Part shown: piece by piece, positions 34,401-46,561 of the stretch
Position numbering within the stretch: the stretch's first letter is position 1
Layout of the letters: each line of letters starts with the position of its first letter
Notes under the pieces: generated by a model
Seen by the model: only the letters and a program-made list of their open reading frames with translations
Told to the model about the DNA's origin: nothing
Databases searched by the model: none
Made by a program: the position numbers and the translations under genes
Assembly (NCBI RefSeq): GCF_001625215.2
Contig: NC_030382.2
Span: forward strand, 34,086,610 to 34,150,609
Source of the DNA: Daucus carota subsp. sativus
Taxonomy: Eukaryota; Streptophyta; Magnoliopsida; Apiales; Apiaceae
DNA length: 64,000 bases
Direction of reading: 5' to 3'

Positions 34401-36425
34401 TATTTATAACATAAAAGAAGGTCACCTGTCCCACTAACTGAATGGACGGAGAATATATCAACAATGCCTGTTCTTTCATCTTCATTAACTTCAGACATTA
34501 TAGTATACTCGTCAATCTTGCAGTTATCTTTATTTGGATCAACCTCCGGGGGCACCCACTCATCTGGCCTATCTGCTTTTTCACTGAGAAATAACATCAC
34601 AGGCAAGAAAAATTTTAATCAGAAAGCTTCATCAGCTAAAACTACACAATTCATCTGAGAATCAGAAAAATAAGCAGAAACCAATCAAATTTCAATAAAA
34701 TAAACCTACAGGGGAAGTGAAACATATGGCCACCGTCTGTCTTGAGCATAAGCATGTAGCAGTAATAACCCATACTGTAGTACTGTCAAAGCAGCCTCCC
34801 AGAGGGTGATTACGTTCGGAGTCCACACCTACATTTTAATAAACGTTGGCATTACCAAGCTTGTAGTATATCTATTTGAGTTGTCAGCAATGAATTAAAA
34901 GTTTCAAATTAGAGAAATGTGACACATCAATTACAGAACGCCAATGAAAAACATCATTCAACAAAATATATACTCCGTAAAACAAAATACAGAGGCGAGA
35001 AGATTTCTAAAACTGAAAGTCAATTTTATACAGCAAACACCAAAAGGGATCTTTTTATGTATCCTTTTGCAAAGATTTCAATATATTATTTGTTTTATGG
35101 TCTGAAATTAATCCTATAAAATCCTGTTTAAACTAAGTGTATTATAGATGGGAAACTAAAGGGTCACCGCGTATAAAAGCAAATAAAATGATGGTAGTAG
35201 TGGAAAAGTTAATTATAAAATGAACTGAAGGGAATTTCCCTAAAAATTAAATCAACCCACCATCCACACTTTATATCATATGTAATATAAAATGTTACTG
35301 AAAACAAAATAAAACTCGCAGGAAAAAATATATGATATAAAAATAAAATATCAAAAAATATTCATGCTTTGCATGGAATATAAGCTCGTATCTGGTAAAT
35401 AACAACTGAATATATTATTTCCCATGAGTTGTTTCATATCAGATATTATATAATTAGGGGTTCAATTTTAAGCAACTAACAAAAAATTATACAGAATACA
35501 GTTGCATATTACCTCTAGGATGATGTATAGCCAAATATAAGCCCAGAAAGACCAAAAGAGCTCGATAATCCACACTCCTAAATCTGAAATCTTTTTCAGT
35601 TCTCCAGCTTTTGGAACTACGACGCAAACAGCATGGATAGGAAACAGATCAAATGCAGCAGAACCAACAAGTGTCCCAGGGCCCAGGCCTGCGAATTCAT
35701 AAGATTTGGAAATAATAAGGCATGCATTTCCTGTTTGTATCAGCCCATACATTGATTGCTTCAACAATTATGCCAAATTACGCCTAAACAAAGCAATAAT
35801 ACTATAGATTTGATATAGTCAAAACTATAACATATAAGATGAGTATGTTGATATCATATGAAATATTATTCATGATGCCTAGAATATTTTAAGAGGATCC
35901 AATAAGAGGGGTTGTGAGAGTATATAAATAAGCCAAGCAGCATATGATGCTTAATTCATTAGTATATATAGGGCAAAGATATTTAATACATTTGGATACA
36001 ATCTAGAGGGTGAAATAGACATTGAGCCAACCTCCAGCATACAAATTCCCAAGATTCCGTATTGCGTCTATAGTGGCTAGAGATATTTGAGGAAAACTAG
36101 TCCCAAAAGCCAGCAGGCTAATGTCCGCAATTGTGTAATTCCAGACCTTTTCATATCTTACAGTTTCGGATTTCGTATAGGGATCTATATCTACCACTTT
36201 ACGGGTTTGCTTAACAACAGTTTCCATAGACCGGAAAAATCGACCAGTTATGGCTGACAAACCAATAAAACAATAAGCAACAGCAAGAAGATACAGAAAT
36301 GTTCTAAACCAAACTGGCAGGGCAGCTTCAGCCCTAAGGAACATGTAGGATTCACATGTTGGAGGCGCAAGTATATTAGATATTCCATGTACGACCTCAG
36401 CGGTATGATTATGCGCTGTGGTCAT
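31427..36425 (-). CDS. MHX: MHX: vacuolar Mg2+(Zn2+)/H+ exchanger, 8 coding exons, 539 aa
   Basis: Reconstructed exons (all GT-AG): 36032-36425, 35513-35688, 34710-34828, 34426-34583, 34044-34171, 32916-33132, 32693-32822, 31427-31724; total 1,620 bp, the same 539 aa that I recall for Arabidopsis MHX. The protein is a cation/Ca2+-exchanger-superfamily member. The first alpha-repeat is in exon 1-2 ([18 protein letters not shown] and [18 protein letters not shown]), the central hydrophilic loop in exons 4-5 ([20 protein letters not shown]), and the second alpha-repeat in exons 6-8 ([37 protein letters not shown]). The Arabidopsis protein exchanges protons for Mg2+ and Zn2+ at the vacuolar membrane. 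The chosen ATG ([12 protein letters not shown]) is the first in-frame one. Confidence 0.95.
32367..32664. mobile_element. Foldback MITE in MHX intron 7
   Basis: About 298 bp with long inverted arms: ATGCTCCTAGATGTTATC on the left, GATAACATCTAGGAGCAT on the right, continuing through ATTTTATGATTTACCC, TAACAGTTAACAAATGGTAA and GAACAGTTAAG / TTACTGTTC blocks. It ends 28 bp before the splice donor of exon 7 (32693 side). No clear target duplication. Confidence 0.75.
35140..35392 (+). mobile_element. Decayed Helitron-like element in MHX intron 2
   Basis: Starts with a TATTATAGATGGGAAAC-type 5' sequence and ends with the hairpin TTCATGCTTTGCATGGAA, TATAAG and CTCG (mutated CTAG) before T. Similar to the ends of elements at 19663 and 21208, but degenerate. 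Confidence 0.45.
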
Positions 36426-36473
36426 TTTGGAAGTTGAAACCTCACAGGTCAAACATGACACACCTGCAACATT
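36426..36473 (-). other. MHX leader, second 5'UTR segment
   Basis: Follows a TTTGCAG acceptor (or, alternatively, GTTGCAG ten bases later) on the minus strand and runs into the MHX ATG. It contains the upstream ORF at 36442-36456 whichever acceptor is used. The leader intron reaches back to a donor GCG|GTATGA at about 38768. Confidence 0.6.
36442..36456 (-). promoter_or_regulatory. Upstream ORF in the MHX leader (4 codons)
   Basis: ATG TTT GAC CTG TGA ends 16 bases before the MHX start codon, in a different frame. Arabidopsis MHX is known to have an inhibitory upstream ORF and a leader intron, so translational repression is plausible here. The peptide is shorter than the 13-codon one I recall for Arabidopsis. 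Confidence 0.65.
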
Positions 36474-36995
36474 CTGCAAATATAGTACCAGAAAAAATCA
36501 ATATCTTAATATTTTTATTCAACATATAAATTGGCATGAAACTATAATGCAACAACTATATAATTCAATACAAAAATGTAATCAATTGCTTTTCCTGTCT
36601 TAAGCATAAGGCTACAGCACTACATCAATTCAAGGTAGATAAGCCTTTTAGTTGCAAAAGTAGATAATAATCAACATAACCACGTATTGAAGTAAAACGT
36701 CAAAACAACTTATTAAATATTGCCATTTCCGTTATCCAACAGAATTTAAATTATACTAAGAACAAACCATGTCGAACGATGACCCAATTCATATTTTCAG
36801 TCTTACACTGTGAAAGCTTATACTATGTATATCTTCTAATATTCACACGACCTGGTTCTACTCGCAATTTAGATTCAGTTTCGCATCATTTAGCTTTCAG
36901 TCGAGTATATTGGTTAGCAAAAACAAGCAATACAACATGAGATTAAAGTGTTTAACACATAATCAGCCACAAAATTAATTCATAGTATTGGATAG

Positions 36996-37425
36996 TACTC
37001 CCTCTGTCCCGGTAGGTTTACTTTTTGACAAGCATTTTGAGACTCTGTAAAGTACTCCCTCTGTCCTATTTACATTTATTTCTATATGTTTCTTTTCAAC
37101 TGACACGCATTTCAATACTCTTATAAAATATAGTTCCGTAACTTATTTTTGAGATTTTTTTTCTGAATAAAACTTTAACATCCAAATTTTAATTCAGAAA
37201 AAGAAAATTTTAAAAATAAATTGCACCACTACATTTTATATAGGAGTATTAAAGTCCGTGCCGCGTCCCCATCCCCCGGTGTATACTATTCAGGGGGACG
37301 GAGGGAGTATAGGTTTCACGTTTAAACTTTTATTCCATAAATTAAAAAATTGAAAAATGATATGGAACTATAATTTATAACAGCCTCAAAATGCGTGCAA
37401 ACACTCACATGCGACGGAGGGAGCA
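36996..37425. mobile_element. Stowaway MITE carrying a second Stowaway
   Basis: Outer element: left end TACTCCCTCTGTCCCGG, right end GCGACGGAGGGAG, with right TA mutated to CA. Inner element 37053-37309: TACTCCCTCTGTCC to GGGGACGGAGGGAGTA. The outer arms (AGCATTTTGAGACTCTGTAA; CAGCCTCAAAATGCGTG) pair once the inner element is removed. Lies in the MHX leader intron. Confidence 0.8.
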
Positions 37426-37486
37426 GTGGCGGAACCAGGAGATCAAATCACCCAGAGCTCAAAAAATATTCGGGACTCAAATATTT

Positions 37487-38425
37487 AGAGGGGTGTATTG
37501 GATTGGGATTTTAAAGCATTTTTTTGCATTCATGAAATCCGAGGGTACTCGATTGGGATTGTTTGAAATCCATTAAAAATTTGAGGTATTCAATTGGGAT
37601 TTTAAATTATGCTACAAAATCTGGTGGTATTCAATTGGGATTTTTAAATTATGCTTTAAAATCCGATGGTATTCGATTGGGATTGTTTAAAATCCATTAA
37701 AATCTGATGGTATTCAAATGCTGATAGATTTTTTTTCATTTCATAAAATGATGGATTTTGTGGCATTCTTCAGTGTATTTTAAGTTTTTTGAAATCCCAT
37801 CAAAATCAATGGGATTTTGAAGCATTGTACCTAAATCTCATCAACTCTGCGACATTTTATCAAGAATCCGCACAAAATCAAAATCCCATACAATCCATTA
37901 AAATCCATAGACTAACGGGGGTGTATTCGATTGGGATTTTAATGCATTGTTATTAGTCTATGGATTTTAATGGATTGTATGGGATTTTGATTTTTTGCGG
38001 ATTCTTGATGAAATGTCGCAGCAGAGTTGATAGGATTTAGGTACAATGCTTCAAAATCCCATTGAATTTGGTGGGATTTCAAAAAACTTAAAATACACTG
38101 AAGAATGTCACAAAATCCATCATTTTATGAAATGAAAAAAAATCCATCAGCATTTGAATACCATCAGATTTTAATGGATTTTAAACAATCCCAATTGAAT
38201 ACCATCGGATTTTAAAGCATAATTTAAAATCCCAATTGAATACCACTAGATTTTGTAGCATAGTTTAAAATCCCAATTGAATACCTCAAGATTTTAATGG
38301 ATTTCAAACAATCCCAATCGAATACCCTCGGATTTCATGAATGCAGAAAAATGCTTTAAAATCCCAATCCAATACACCCCTTTAAAAACAATCCATTAAA
38401 ATCCCAATCGAATACACCCCCGTTA
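37487..38425. mobile_element. Giant foldback repeat in the MHX leader intron
   Basis: A near-complete palindrome of about 900 bp. Outer ends GAGGGGTGTATTGGATTGGG (37488) and CCCAATCCAATACACCCC (38380). A second pair, GGGGGTGTATTCGATTGGGA at 37918 and its inverse complement ending 38422, points to two overlapping family members. Both arms are built of TTCAATTGGGATTTTAAA-type units. Superfamily uncertain (PIF/Harbinger possible). Confidence 0.75.
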
Positions 38426-38768
38426 ACAACATTTGATTGAACGAAAAATATCAGTTAATAGTTAATACAAAGATTTTTGAAACTTACCTGAGGCTAAAAA
38501 AATTTCTTTATATCATTTTTAGAAAACATTCGGGGCTGGAAAAAAAAATTCTACTGTAAAGTAAGTAGTAAACATTTAGCCAGATCTCAACAATTCAATG
38601 TGATGCGATTTAGCAGTTATAACAAAACAAAATTGAAGCATGAATAACAGAAAATTGAAGGTGAATACATACAAAACATGCGTAAATTTAGTAGTCAGAT
38701 TCATCAAAAAGAAAATAAAAGTTATATATTAACATCACACATCAATTTAAGTGAGGAGATGTTCATAC

Positions 38769-38870
38769 CGCAGCGGTATAAGAATGATCGCAGAACAATA
38801 GAATCGGATTGAAGCTCTATCGTCACCAAAAATGGAGAAAACGAGTGTGATAGCAGATTATACGATGTGT
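38769..38870 (-). other. Probable MHX first (untranslated) exon
   Basis: On the minus strand this stretch ends at a consensus-like donor GCG|GTATGA (38768-38767) and precedes a leader intron of about 2.3 kb. The 5' end of the exon is not determinable; 38870 is approximate. Confidence 0.45.
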
Positions 38871-39132
38871 GTTTATTATGCCACCGTCTAGAACCAACTC
38901 TTCAAAATAATGTTTTTATTATTTTTTAATCTTTTTATCCTTATTAAAAACGGGTAAAAAATCTGAGGGTTACTTTCAGCATTATATCATATTTTATGCA
39001 TAAAAGGGCGAGTCATTTAAAAAGCGGGTGAGTGATTAAAGTAGAGGCAGGAAATACAAGATAGCGACAGCAACGTGCACATGAATCGCGACCATAAAGT
39101 TGTTTCTTACCTTGCTAGATAAATTATGCATG
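38871..39132. promoter_or_regulatory. Likely MHX promoter region
   Basis: Sequence upstream of the presumed leader exon on the minus strand. No clear TATA box could be assigned. Only position supports the call. Confidence 0.3.
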
Positions 39133-39140
39133 ATTTGATG

Positions 39141-39672
39141 TAGGGCTGTCAAAAAAATTCGAAAGATCCGATATCCGTCCGAAAAATCCGCAACCGTATC
39201 CGAGAAAAAGCGGATATTATTCGTATCCGAAATAAAGCGGATATTATCCGTATCCGAATCCGTGATATTCGAATCCGAAATTAAATACATATATGATATT
39301 TAAATTATATAATATATAAGTATATGTAATTAAAATTTTATTTTATTTAGCTTGTAGTGTGTGTATATGCATTAAATAATACATTTACATAATTTTTATA
39401 TAATTGTACAAATACTCAAACACTTTATTCATGTATAAAAATATTATTTGAGCTTAGTCATCAAAAAATTGTTTGAAAATCATCGTTAATACGGTAGAGT
39501 CATCAAAAATATCCGACATCCGTCCGAAATATTCGCACCCGTATCCGAGAAAAAGCGGATATTATCCGTATCCGAAATAATGCGGATATTATCCGTATCT
39601 GAATCCGGCCATTACGGATACGGATACGGATATAGGCATATCCGTATCCGAATTATCCGTTTGACAGCCCTA
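39141..39672. mobile_element. hAT-type MITE with 8-bp TSD
   Basis: 532 bp with ends TAGGGCTGTCAAA and TTTGACAGCCCTA, flanked by a perfect 8-bp duplication ATTTGATG (39133-39140, 39673-39680), the hAT signature. Subterminal regions are dense arrays of ATCCGTATCCGAA and AAAGCGGATATTATCC, likely former transposase binding sites. No ORF of significance. Confidence 0.95.
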
Positions 39673-39680
39673 ATTTGATG

Positions 39681-40244
39681 ACTTCTTCGATCCGGCAATT
39701 GGACTTTTCTAATCTTTCTGTTTATTAAAATAAATGAGTGATAACCTCTAAAAGGATCTCCAACCATCTAAAACCCTTAGCTAAAAGATGAGTTGACATA
39801 CTTAAAATAAAAAGATTTAGGTAACAGCTCCAAAAACTCAACTCCAACCATGCTCACCTGTTGTCTATAAATTTAGCCAACCTCCTATGGACGGCTAAAT
39901 TTGTCGAACCTCTACAGGTCTGTAGGAAGATTGTACATCATTTATTACTATATTGAATTGATATATTCTATTTTAACAATTTAAAATAACAATAACATAC
40001 TATTTTTAAATTATTGCCAATCAATATAGCCAGTACCTCTTACAGGTTCAGCAAATTTTATCTAATATCTTACAGGTCCAATTTAGTCAACGATTATAGC
40101 CAATACCGTTGGAGATGCTCTCATGCACGATTCTCCCAATTTATATTGTTACAACTATACATATTCATATACAGGTGCCTGTATATATGGTTGTGTCCGC
40201 GTGATTTTGTGACGTTGATTTGATGATAAAGTTCCGCGCTTTGC
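39681..40244. other. Intergenic, no gene seen
   Basis: AT-rich. Contains TCTCCAACC and CAACCGTTGGAGATGC-like patches common in plant Tourist-like remnants, but no complete element could be delimited. Confidence 0.35.
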
Positions 40245-41118
40245 AAGGGTGTATTCCAGATTTTAATGTATTGTTTTTAGTCCATGGATTTTAATAGATG
40301 ATTTTGATTTTTTGCGGATTTTTGATAAAATGTCGCAGAGTTGATAGGATTTAAGCACAATGCTTCAAAATCCCATTAATTTTGATGGGATTTAAAAAAA
40401 CTTAGAGGGGTGTATTGGGTTGGGATTTTAAAACATTTTTTTTGCATTCATGAAATCCGAAGGTATTCGATTGTAATTGTTTGAAATCCATTAAAATATT
40501 GAGGTATTCAATTAGGATTTTAAATTATGTGGTGGTATTCAATTGGGATTTTAAATTATGCTGTAAAATCTGATGGTATTCAATTGAGATTGTTTAAAAT
40601 CTATTAAAATATGATGTTATTCAAATGCTGATGGATTTTTTTTTGCATTTCATAAAATGATGGATTTTGTAACATTGTTCAGTGTATTTTAAGTTTTTTG
40701 AAATCCCACCAAAATCAATGAGATTTTGAAGCATTGTGCTTAAATCCTATAAACTCTGCGACGTACAATCCATTAAAATCCCTATACCAAAAACATCCAT
40801 TAAAATCCCAATCGAATACACCCCCGTTAAACTACACTGAAGAATGCCACAAAATCCATCATTTTATGAAATCCAAAAAAATCCAGCATTTGAATATCAT
40901 CGGATTTTAATGGATTTTAAACAATCTCAATTGAATACCATCGGATTTTGAAGAATATTTTAAAATCCCAATTGAATACCACCAGATTTTGTAGCATAAT
41001 TTAAAATCCCAATTGAATACCTCAAGATTTTAACGGATTCGAAACAATCCCAATCAAATACCCTCATATTTCAAGAATGAAAAAAAAATGCTTCAAAATC
41101 AGAATCCAATACACCCCG
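40245..41118. mobile_element. Foldback repeat, second cluster of the GGGTGTATTC family
   Basis: Same family as 37487-38425. Left ends at 40247 (GGGTGTATTCCAGATTTTAA) and 40405 (GAGGGGTGTATTGGGTTGGG); right ends CAATCGAATACACCCCCG at about 40826 and AATCCAATACACCCCG at about 41117. Several overlapping or nested copies, internally deleted relative to the MHX intron cluster. Confidence 0.7.
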
Positions 41119-41230
41119 CTTGATTTGAATTATGTCGATTTCATGTGTGTCTCTTTATTGTTTTCGTGGTTTTGTTTTAGTTTTTTGTTATAATTGTTTT
41201 TAAGTGTGTATATGTGTGTGCGTCTTTTTT

Positions 41231-41414
41231 CGGTTTGTCTAGTGTGTGGCCATGGGCACATGCTAAGCGCGGAAGTTTTTGTATTTGGAAGATTTTGATT
41301 GGTGTATTTGCAGGGGGGTCCACCATTATCAAGAGATATGAACCAATCAAAATGATCTAAGCACAAAATTTTTTGCGCTTAGCATGTGCACATGGGCACA
41401 CCATAGAAAAACCG
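41231..41414. mobile_element. CATGGGCACAT-type MULE MITE, copy 2
   Basis: 184 bp, CGGTTTGTCTAGTGTG to CACACCATAGAAAAACCG, like 23723-23914. Flanks GTCTTTTTT and TACTTTTTT match at seven of nine positions, consistent with an older 9-bp duplication. Confidence 0.88.
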
Positions 41415-41674
41415 TACTTTTTTTTATTGATTATTGTTTTATTTTTTTTGAGAAGATATCAAATTTATCAAATCTTCAAACTCTCAGATAACAGTGTCTC
41501 CGACAAATAAATTAGAGGAGATGGAATTACAATGAAACTATTCAGCTCACAAGGAATTCTATCAGTACTATGCGTGACCTTGTTAACTTACTTTCTAACA
41601 AAATTAATCGAGAGTCGAGCATTACATCTCAGTATATCACTGCATTGATGCATTAGATCACCAAGCTTCAGTGA

Positions 41675-41949
41675 ATTTTCCTAACCATGCTTTACTGCTT
41701 GAACACTTAGCAATGAGTCGCTCTCAATCACCACTTCACCATCTGCAACTTCCTGAATCCTGAGCCCATAAAGTAGCCTGTCATTTCAACTTCCATAACC
41801 GGGATCGAACCTGCACACCTCATTGTATCTTCTGAAATGTAGTGTCCTTGATGATTTCTGAGAATCATTCCTATTGCGAACGAGTTTTGTCCTTTAACTA
41901 TTGATGCATCTACATTGATTTTTAGCAACCTATCTCTAGAGATTGCCAT
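41675..41949 (-). pseudogene. RNase H-like (RVT_3) fragment, frameshifted
   Basis: From ATG 41949: MAISRDRLLKINVDASIVKG, then GMILRNHQGHYISE and IPVMEVEM, the start of a plant type-1 RNase H domain as found in non-LTR retrotransposon-derived proteins. The catalytic D (NVDAS) and E (MEVEM) are present. The frame is lost after LQMVKW; the next motif, VVIESDSLLSVQAVK, continues in another frame. No reverse transcriptase domain is nearby. A decayed LINE tail or domesticated gene remnant. Confidence 0.7.
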
Positions 41950-42440
41950 TTAAGAACATTTGGTTGACATCTCACAAACTAGTTGTAAACGAGAATTTCC
42001 TATTGGCTAACTGCCACTCTATAATCAGTTTCCCATTCCAAGACATGACTGAAATATGTGTCGGAAGAAATAACGAGCAACTTCACCGACTTACAGACAG
42101 ACTGACTTGAAGAGTGACATCGACTTAAAGACCGACTTGGAGAGTGTCATGGGGAGCTGTTCCAGATTTTCTACTTGCTACTGGATCAGTTTTTTCGGGA
42201 GGAAGTCATCGATACCAGTCTTCCAGAGCCATTGCTTGCACTGGCTCAGTTTTTTATCAAAGGAAGTCATCAATGCTAGTCCTCCGCAGCCATTCGAGAA
42301 CTAATGTGTTAAATACAATTGTAACCATATCTAGTTTCCCTGAGCAGATTTAACCACTACCATATCTAGTTTCCTGAGCAGATTTAACCATATCTAGTTT
42401 CACTAAACAGCTTTTAGTTCCCTGTCATGTTGGTGACTAA

Positions 42441-42785
42441 GAGTCTGTTTGCCTAGGACTAAAGCCCGGGTTTTAGGTCATTTCTAACTTTAAACTGAAA
42501 AATATTTGTTTGTGTAATAAGTTAGAAATCGACTTAAAGTCAAAAATAAGCTAGAAACTGACATAAAGCCAGAAGTTAGTTTGAAGTATTTTTTCCGGTG
42601 ATTTGATTTTTTTATAATAATTTCTCATAAATCGTAAGTTACCCACAAATCACTTTTATTTTTATTATTATATTTTTAGTAACTCATAAGTCATTATTAA
42701 GTCAAAATTACTCAAACAGATAATTTGAACTACGACTTATCACACAAGTCATGTTAAGAAGTTATAAGCTCATCCAAACAGCCTC
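42441..42785. mobile_element. Tourist-like MITE (PIF/Harbinger), copy 1
   Basis: 345 bp, GAGTCTGTTTG to CAAACAGCCTC, flanked by TAA (42438-42440, 42786-42788). Interior has ATTTGTTTGTGTAATAAGTT and ACTTAAAGTC motifs shared with the copy at 56425. The 3-bp TSD fits PIF/Harbinger. Confidence 0.8.
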
Positions 42786-42811
42786 TAAGATAATGGACTA
42801 TTAGTGTTTTC

Positions 42812-43174
42812 TAGGGTTGTTATTTGAGTTGAGCAAGCCAAGTTTCGAGCCGAGCCTAATTCGAGTCAAGTTTAATCGAGTCGAGCCGACTCGTTTAGCT
42901 AATCAAGCCTAAATCTCTGCCCAAACTCGACTTGTTTAATTTAACGAGTCGTGTCGAGTTAGCTCATTTAGCTAAACGAGTCAGTTTTAACGAATCCAAC
43001 GAGCCAGCTTGTATAATTTAACACTTAATCGAGTCTAAGCCTCTATTTGAACTTGACTCGCTAAATTAATCGAGCCATAACCTTTGCTCGAATTCGGCTC
43101 ATTTAATAAGTCAAGTCTAGCCCAGTTATACGAGTTCAAACCCGACGAGCTACCCAACTCGCATTACATCTCTA
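42812..43174. mobile_element. hAT-like MITE rich in GAGTCGAGCC
   Basis: 363 bp with imperfect ends (TAGGGTTGTTA; TTACATCTCTA) and a perfect 8-bp duplication GTGTTTTC (42804-42811, 43175-43182). The interior is made of GTCGAGCCGACTCG and TTTAACGAGTCG-type units. No coding capacity. Confidence 0.85.
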
Positions 43175-43550
43175 GTGTTTTCAGTATATATCTCTAGTGT
43201 TTTCAGTATAGTTTTAAAACTATAGGGTTTGCTTTTAACTCGAGAGACGTCCACCTTAGGATGGTTGTATCACTTGTGTTATAATGCATATTCGCTTTGC
43301 AAAAAACAAACTGTAAAATACCCTGGTTCACATATCCAAAAGGAGAGTAAGAACAGTACTTGATATACTTGTAATAGATAATCAACAAGATTAAAGTATT
43401 CATCTCATGTGACAACAAAAATATCTCATTGGAAAACAAAATTCTAAGATATCCAAAACACTGACATCAGATACTGATAGTTCTAACAAGAATCCAATAA
43501 GGAAAATTCAACGTTTAAATAGGGGAGACAGCAGAACTACATTAGACAGT

Positions 43551-45042
<1,492 letters not shown>

Positions 45043-45722
45043 CTTTACTGCTGTTCTCTGTGTGTTATATATAGAGTTAAGTAATGGTTAACACGAGCTG
45101 AATTACAGATTATATGTGTGTGTGACTGTGTGCAGATGGAGAAGATGATTACCTGTGTCAAGCGGCTCAAACTGAATGGAGAGATTACCTGTGTATGAAT
45201 CTTGGTTTTAGGGTTTTGATTTGGTTTTAATTGGGTTGGGTTCGAAAAACAGTCCTGATAGGTGATGGGCTGAAGCCCAATTATTTACAGTATTGTGAAT
45301 TGACCCAAAAGTCTCGATTGTCACGCCTCGATTTGATTTCAAACGGTGAATTTTTCTTTTACAAATCTGTCCTACATGGTCTAAACGGTAAAAAAAAAAA
45401 AAAAACTTACCAAGTAGAAGAAATTAAATCCGGTGTGTGTTTTATTTATCGTTCTGCGAATAGTGTGGCGAATGAAATAGCAAAAACTGTCTATTCTGTG
45501 TAAGGCGTTTGTGAGTGGTTTGATAACCCTCCTGTGTATATTAAATATGTACCAGACAAAGAAATGATTTGATGAATGCAAGTACTAATCTATTCAAAAA
45601 ATAAACACCTAAACTTTTTTTTTTTTGAAACGAATAAACACCTAAACTTGATTTAAAATTGTACAAAAAAGTTTCACGCTTTTTTTTCTTTTTCTTTTAC
45701 ATTATACATCAAAAATGTTTAG

Positions 45723-45951
45723 CGGCCCGCAATGGTTGGTTCAGCTGGTTAAAAAGGGGACAAGTATCCTCTTGGTCACAGCTTCAACTCCCGAAAGGAG
45801 CAGAATTTGTGATTATGCATCCTGGATCAGAGCCTGTCGCGCTTAGGTGCGGTTTACCTTGGTTCACATAGTTTGCAGGCTATTGCGTGAGCTCGTGGGT
45901 TTACCCGGTGCGCACCCGAAAGGTAGCGGCTGCGGGTTCCTACGTTTAAAA
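45723..45951 (+). mobile_element. tRNA-derived SINE
   Basis: Starts CGGCCCGCAATGGTTGG. An A-box-like TGGTTCAGCTGG and a B-box-like GCTTCAACTCC mark an RNA polymerase III promoter derived from a tRNA. The 3' part (TACCCGGTGCGCACCCGAAA, GGTAGCGGCTGCGGGTTCC) resembles Au-type plant SINEs. Flanks AAAAATGTTTAG and AAAAATGTGTTTAG form an imperfect target duplication. An open frame through it is not a gene. Confidence 0.8.
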
Positions 45952-46561
45952 AAAAATGTGTTTAGTAAAAATTACTCTATTATATGAAACCATAATAGTT
46001 TAAAATTAATGTATATTTAGTTATTTAAATTAATCCCGGCTAATAATTAATTGCTAGAAGGTTCGGACCGTCCTGCCACGCCAAGGCCCTAGCCAAGAGT
46101 CAGGCCAGAACTTTGCTATTCAAATAAATTTATGTCCAAAAAAACCCCTCATTTTCACATCATTTTCCTTCAAAAAAAATTAAGTAAACTAACTTCTAAA
46201 TCTGACAAGCAATATTCTTCACTTCAAATGGCACAAACAGGCTCCTCATCACTCTGGATGAAATATGAATGCTGCATGCAAATGCAAGTACCCATCACTT
46301 CAGTAATGACATTACTTCATGACTCATGTATCGCCCTGTTAACCAACAAATCAATAACTCCAAATCTCAATTAATGTCAACATTCATTTCTTTGTCCTCT
46401 TAAATTTAACCTATCACTTCAATTCTCACCCAAGGCCACAAGTCCAAAAATAAATCACAGCTACAAGTATCCTCAAATCTTTCTGCCTTTTCTCTCTTCC
46501 TGCCTGCAGTGACATAGACTAGTCTATTGGCCTTTGGGTTCTGTTTTTCTTGAGTTCAAAA

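Noticed and set aside
36426..36479. MHX start at 36479
   Set aside because: That codon is TTG and lies across the probable splice acceptor. The first in-frame ATG is at 36425, and it gives a total of 539 aa.
45066..45074. TATA box of the eL22 gene
   Set aside because: TATATATAG lies only about 25 bases before the ATG, which would put the transcription start at the start codon. It more likely lies within a short leader intron.
45723..45810. A tRNA gene
   Set aside because: A- and B-box-like sequences exist, but there is no cloverleaf, and the sequence continues into a SINE body with flanking duplications.
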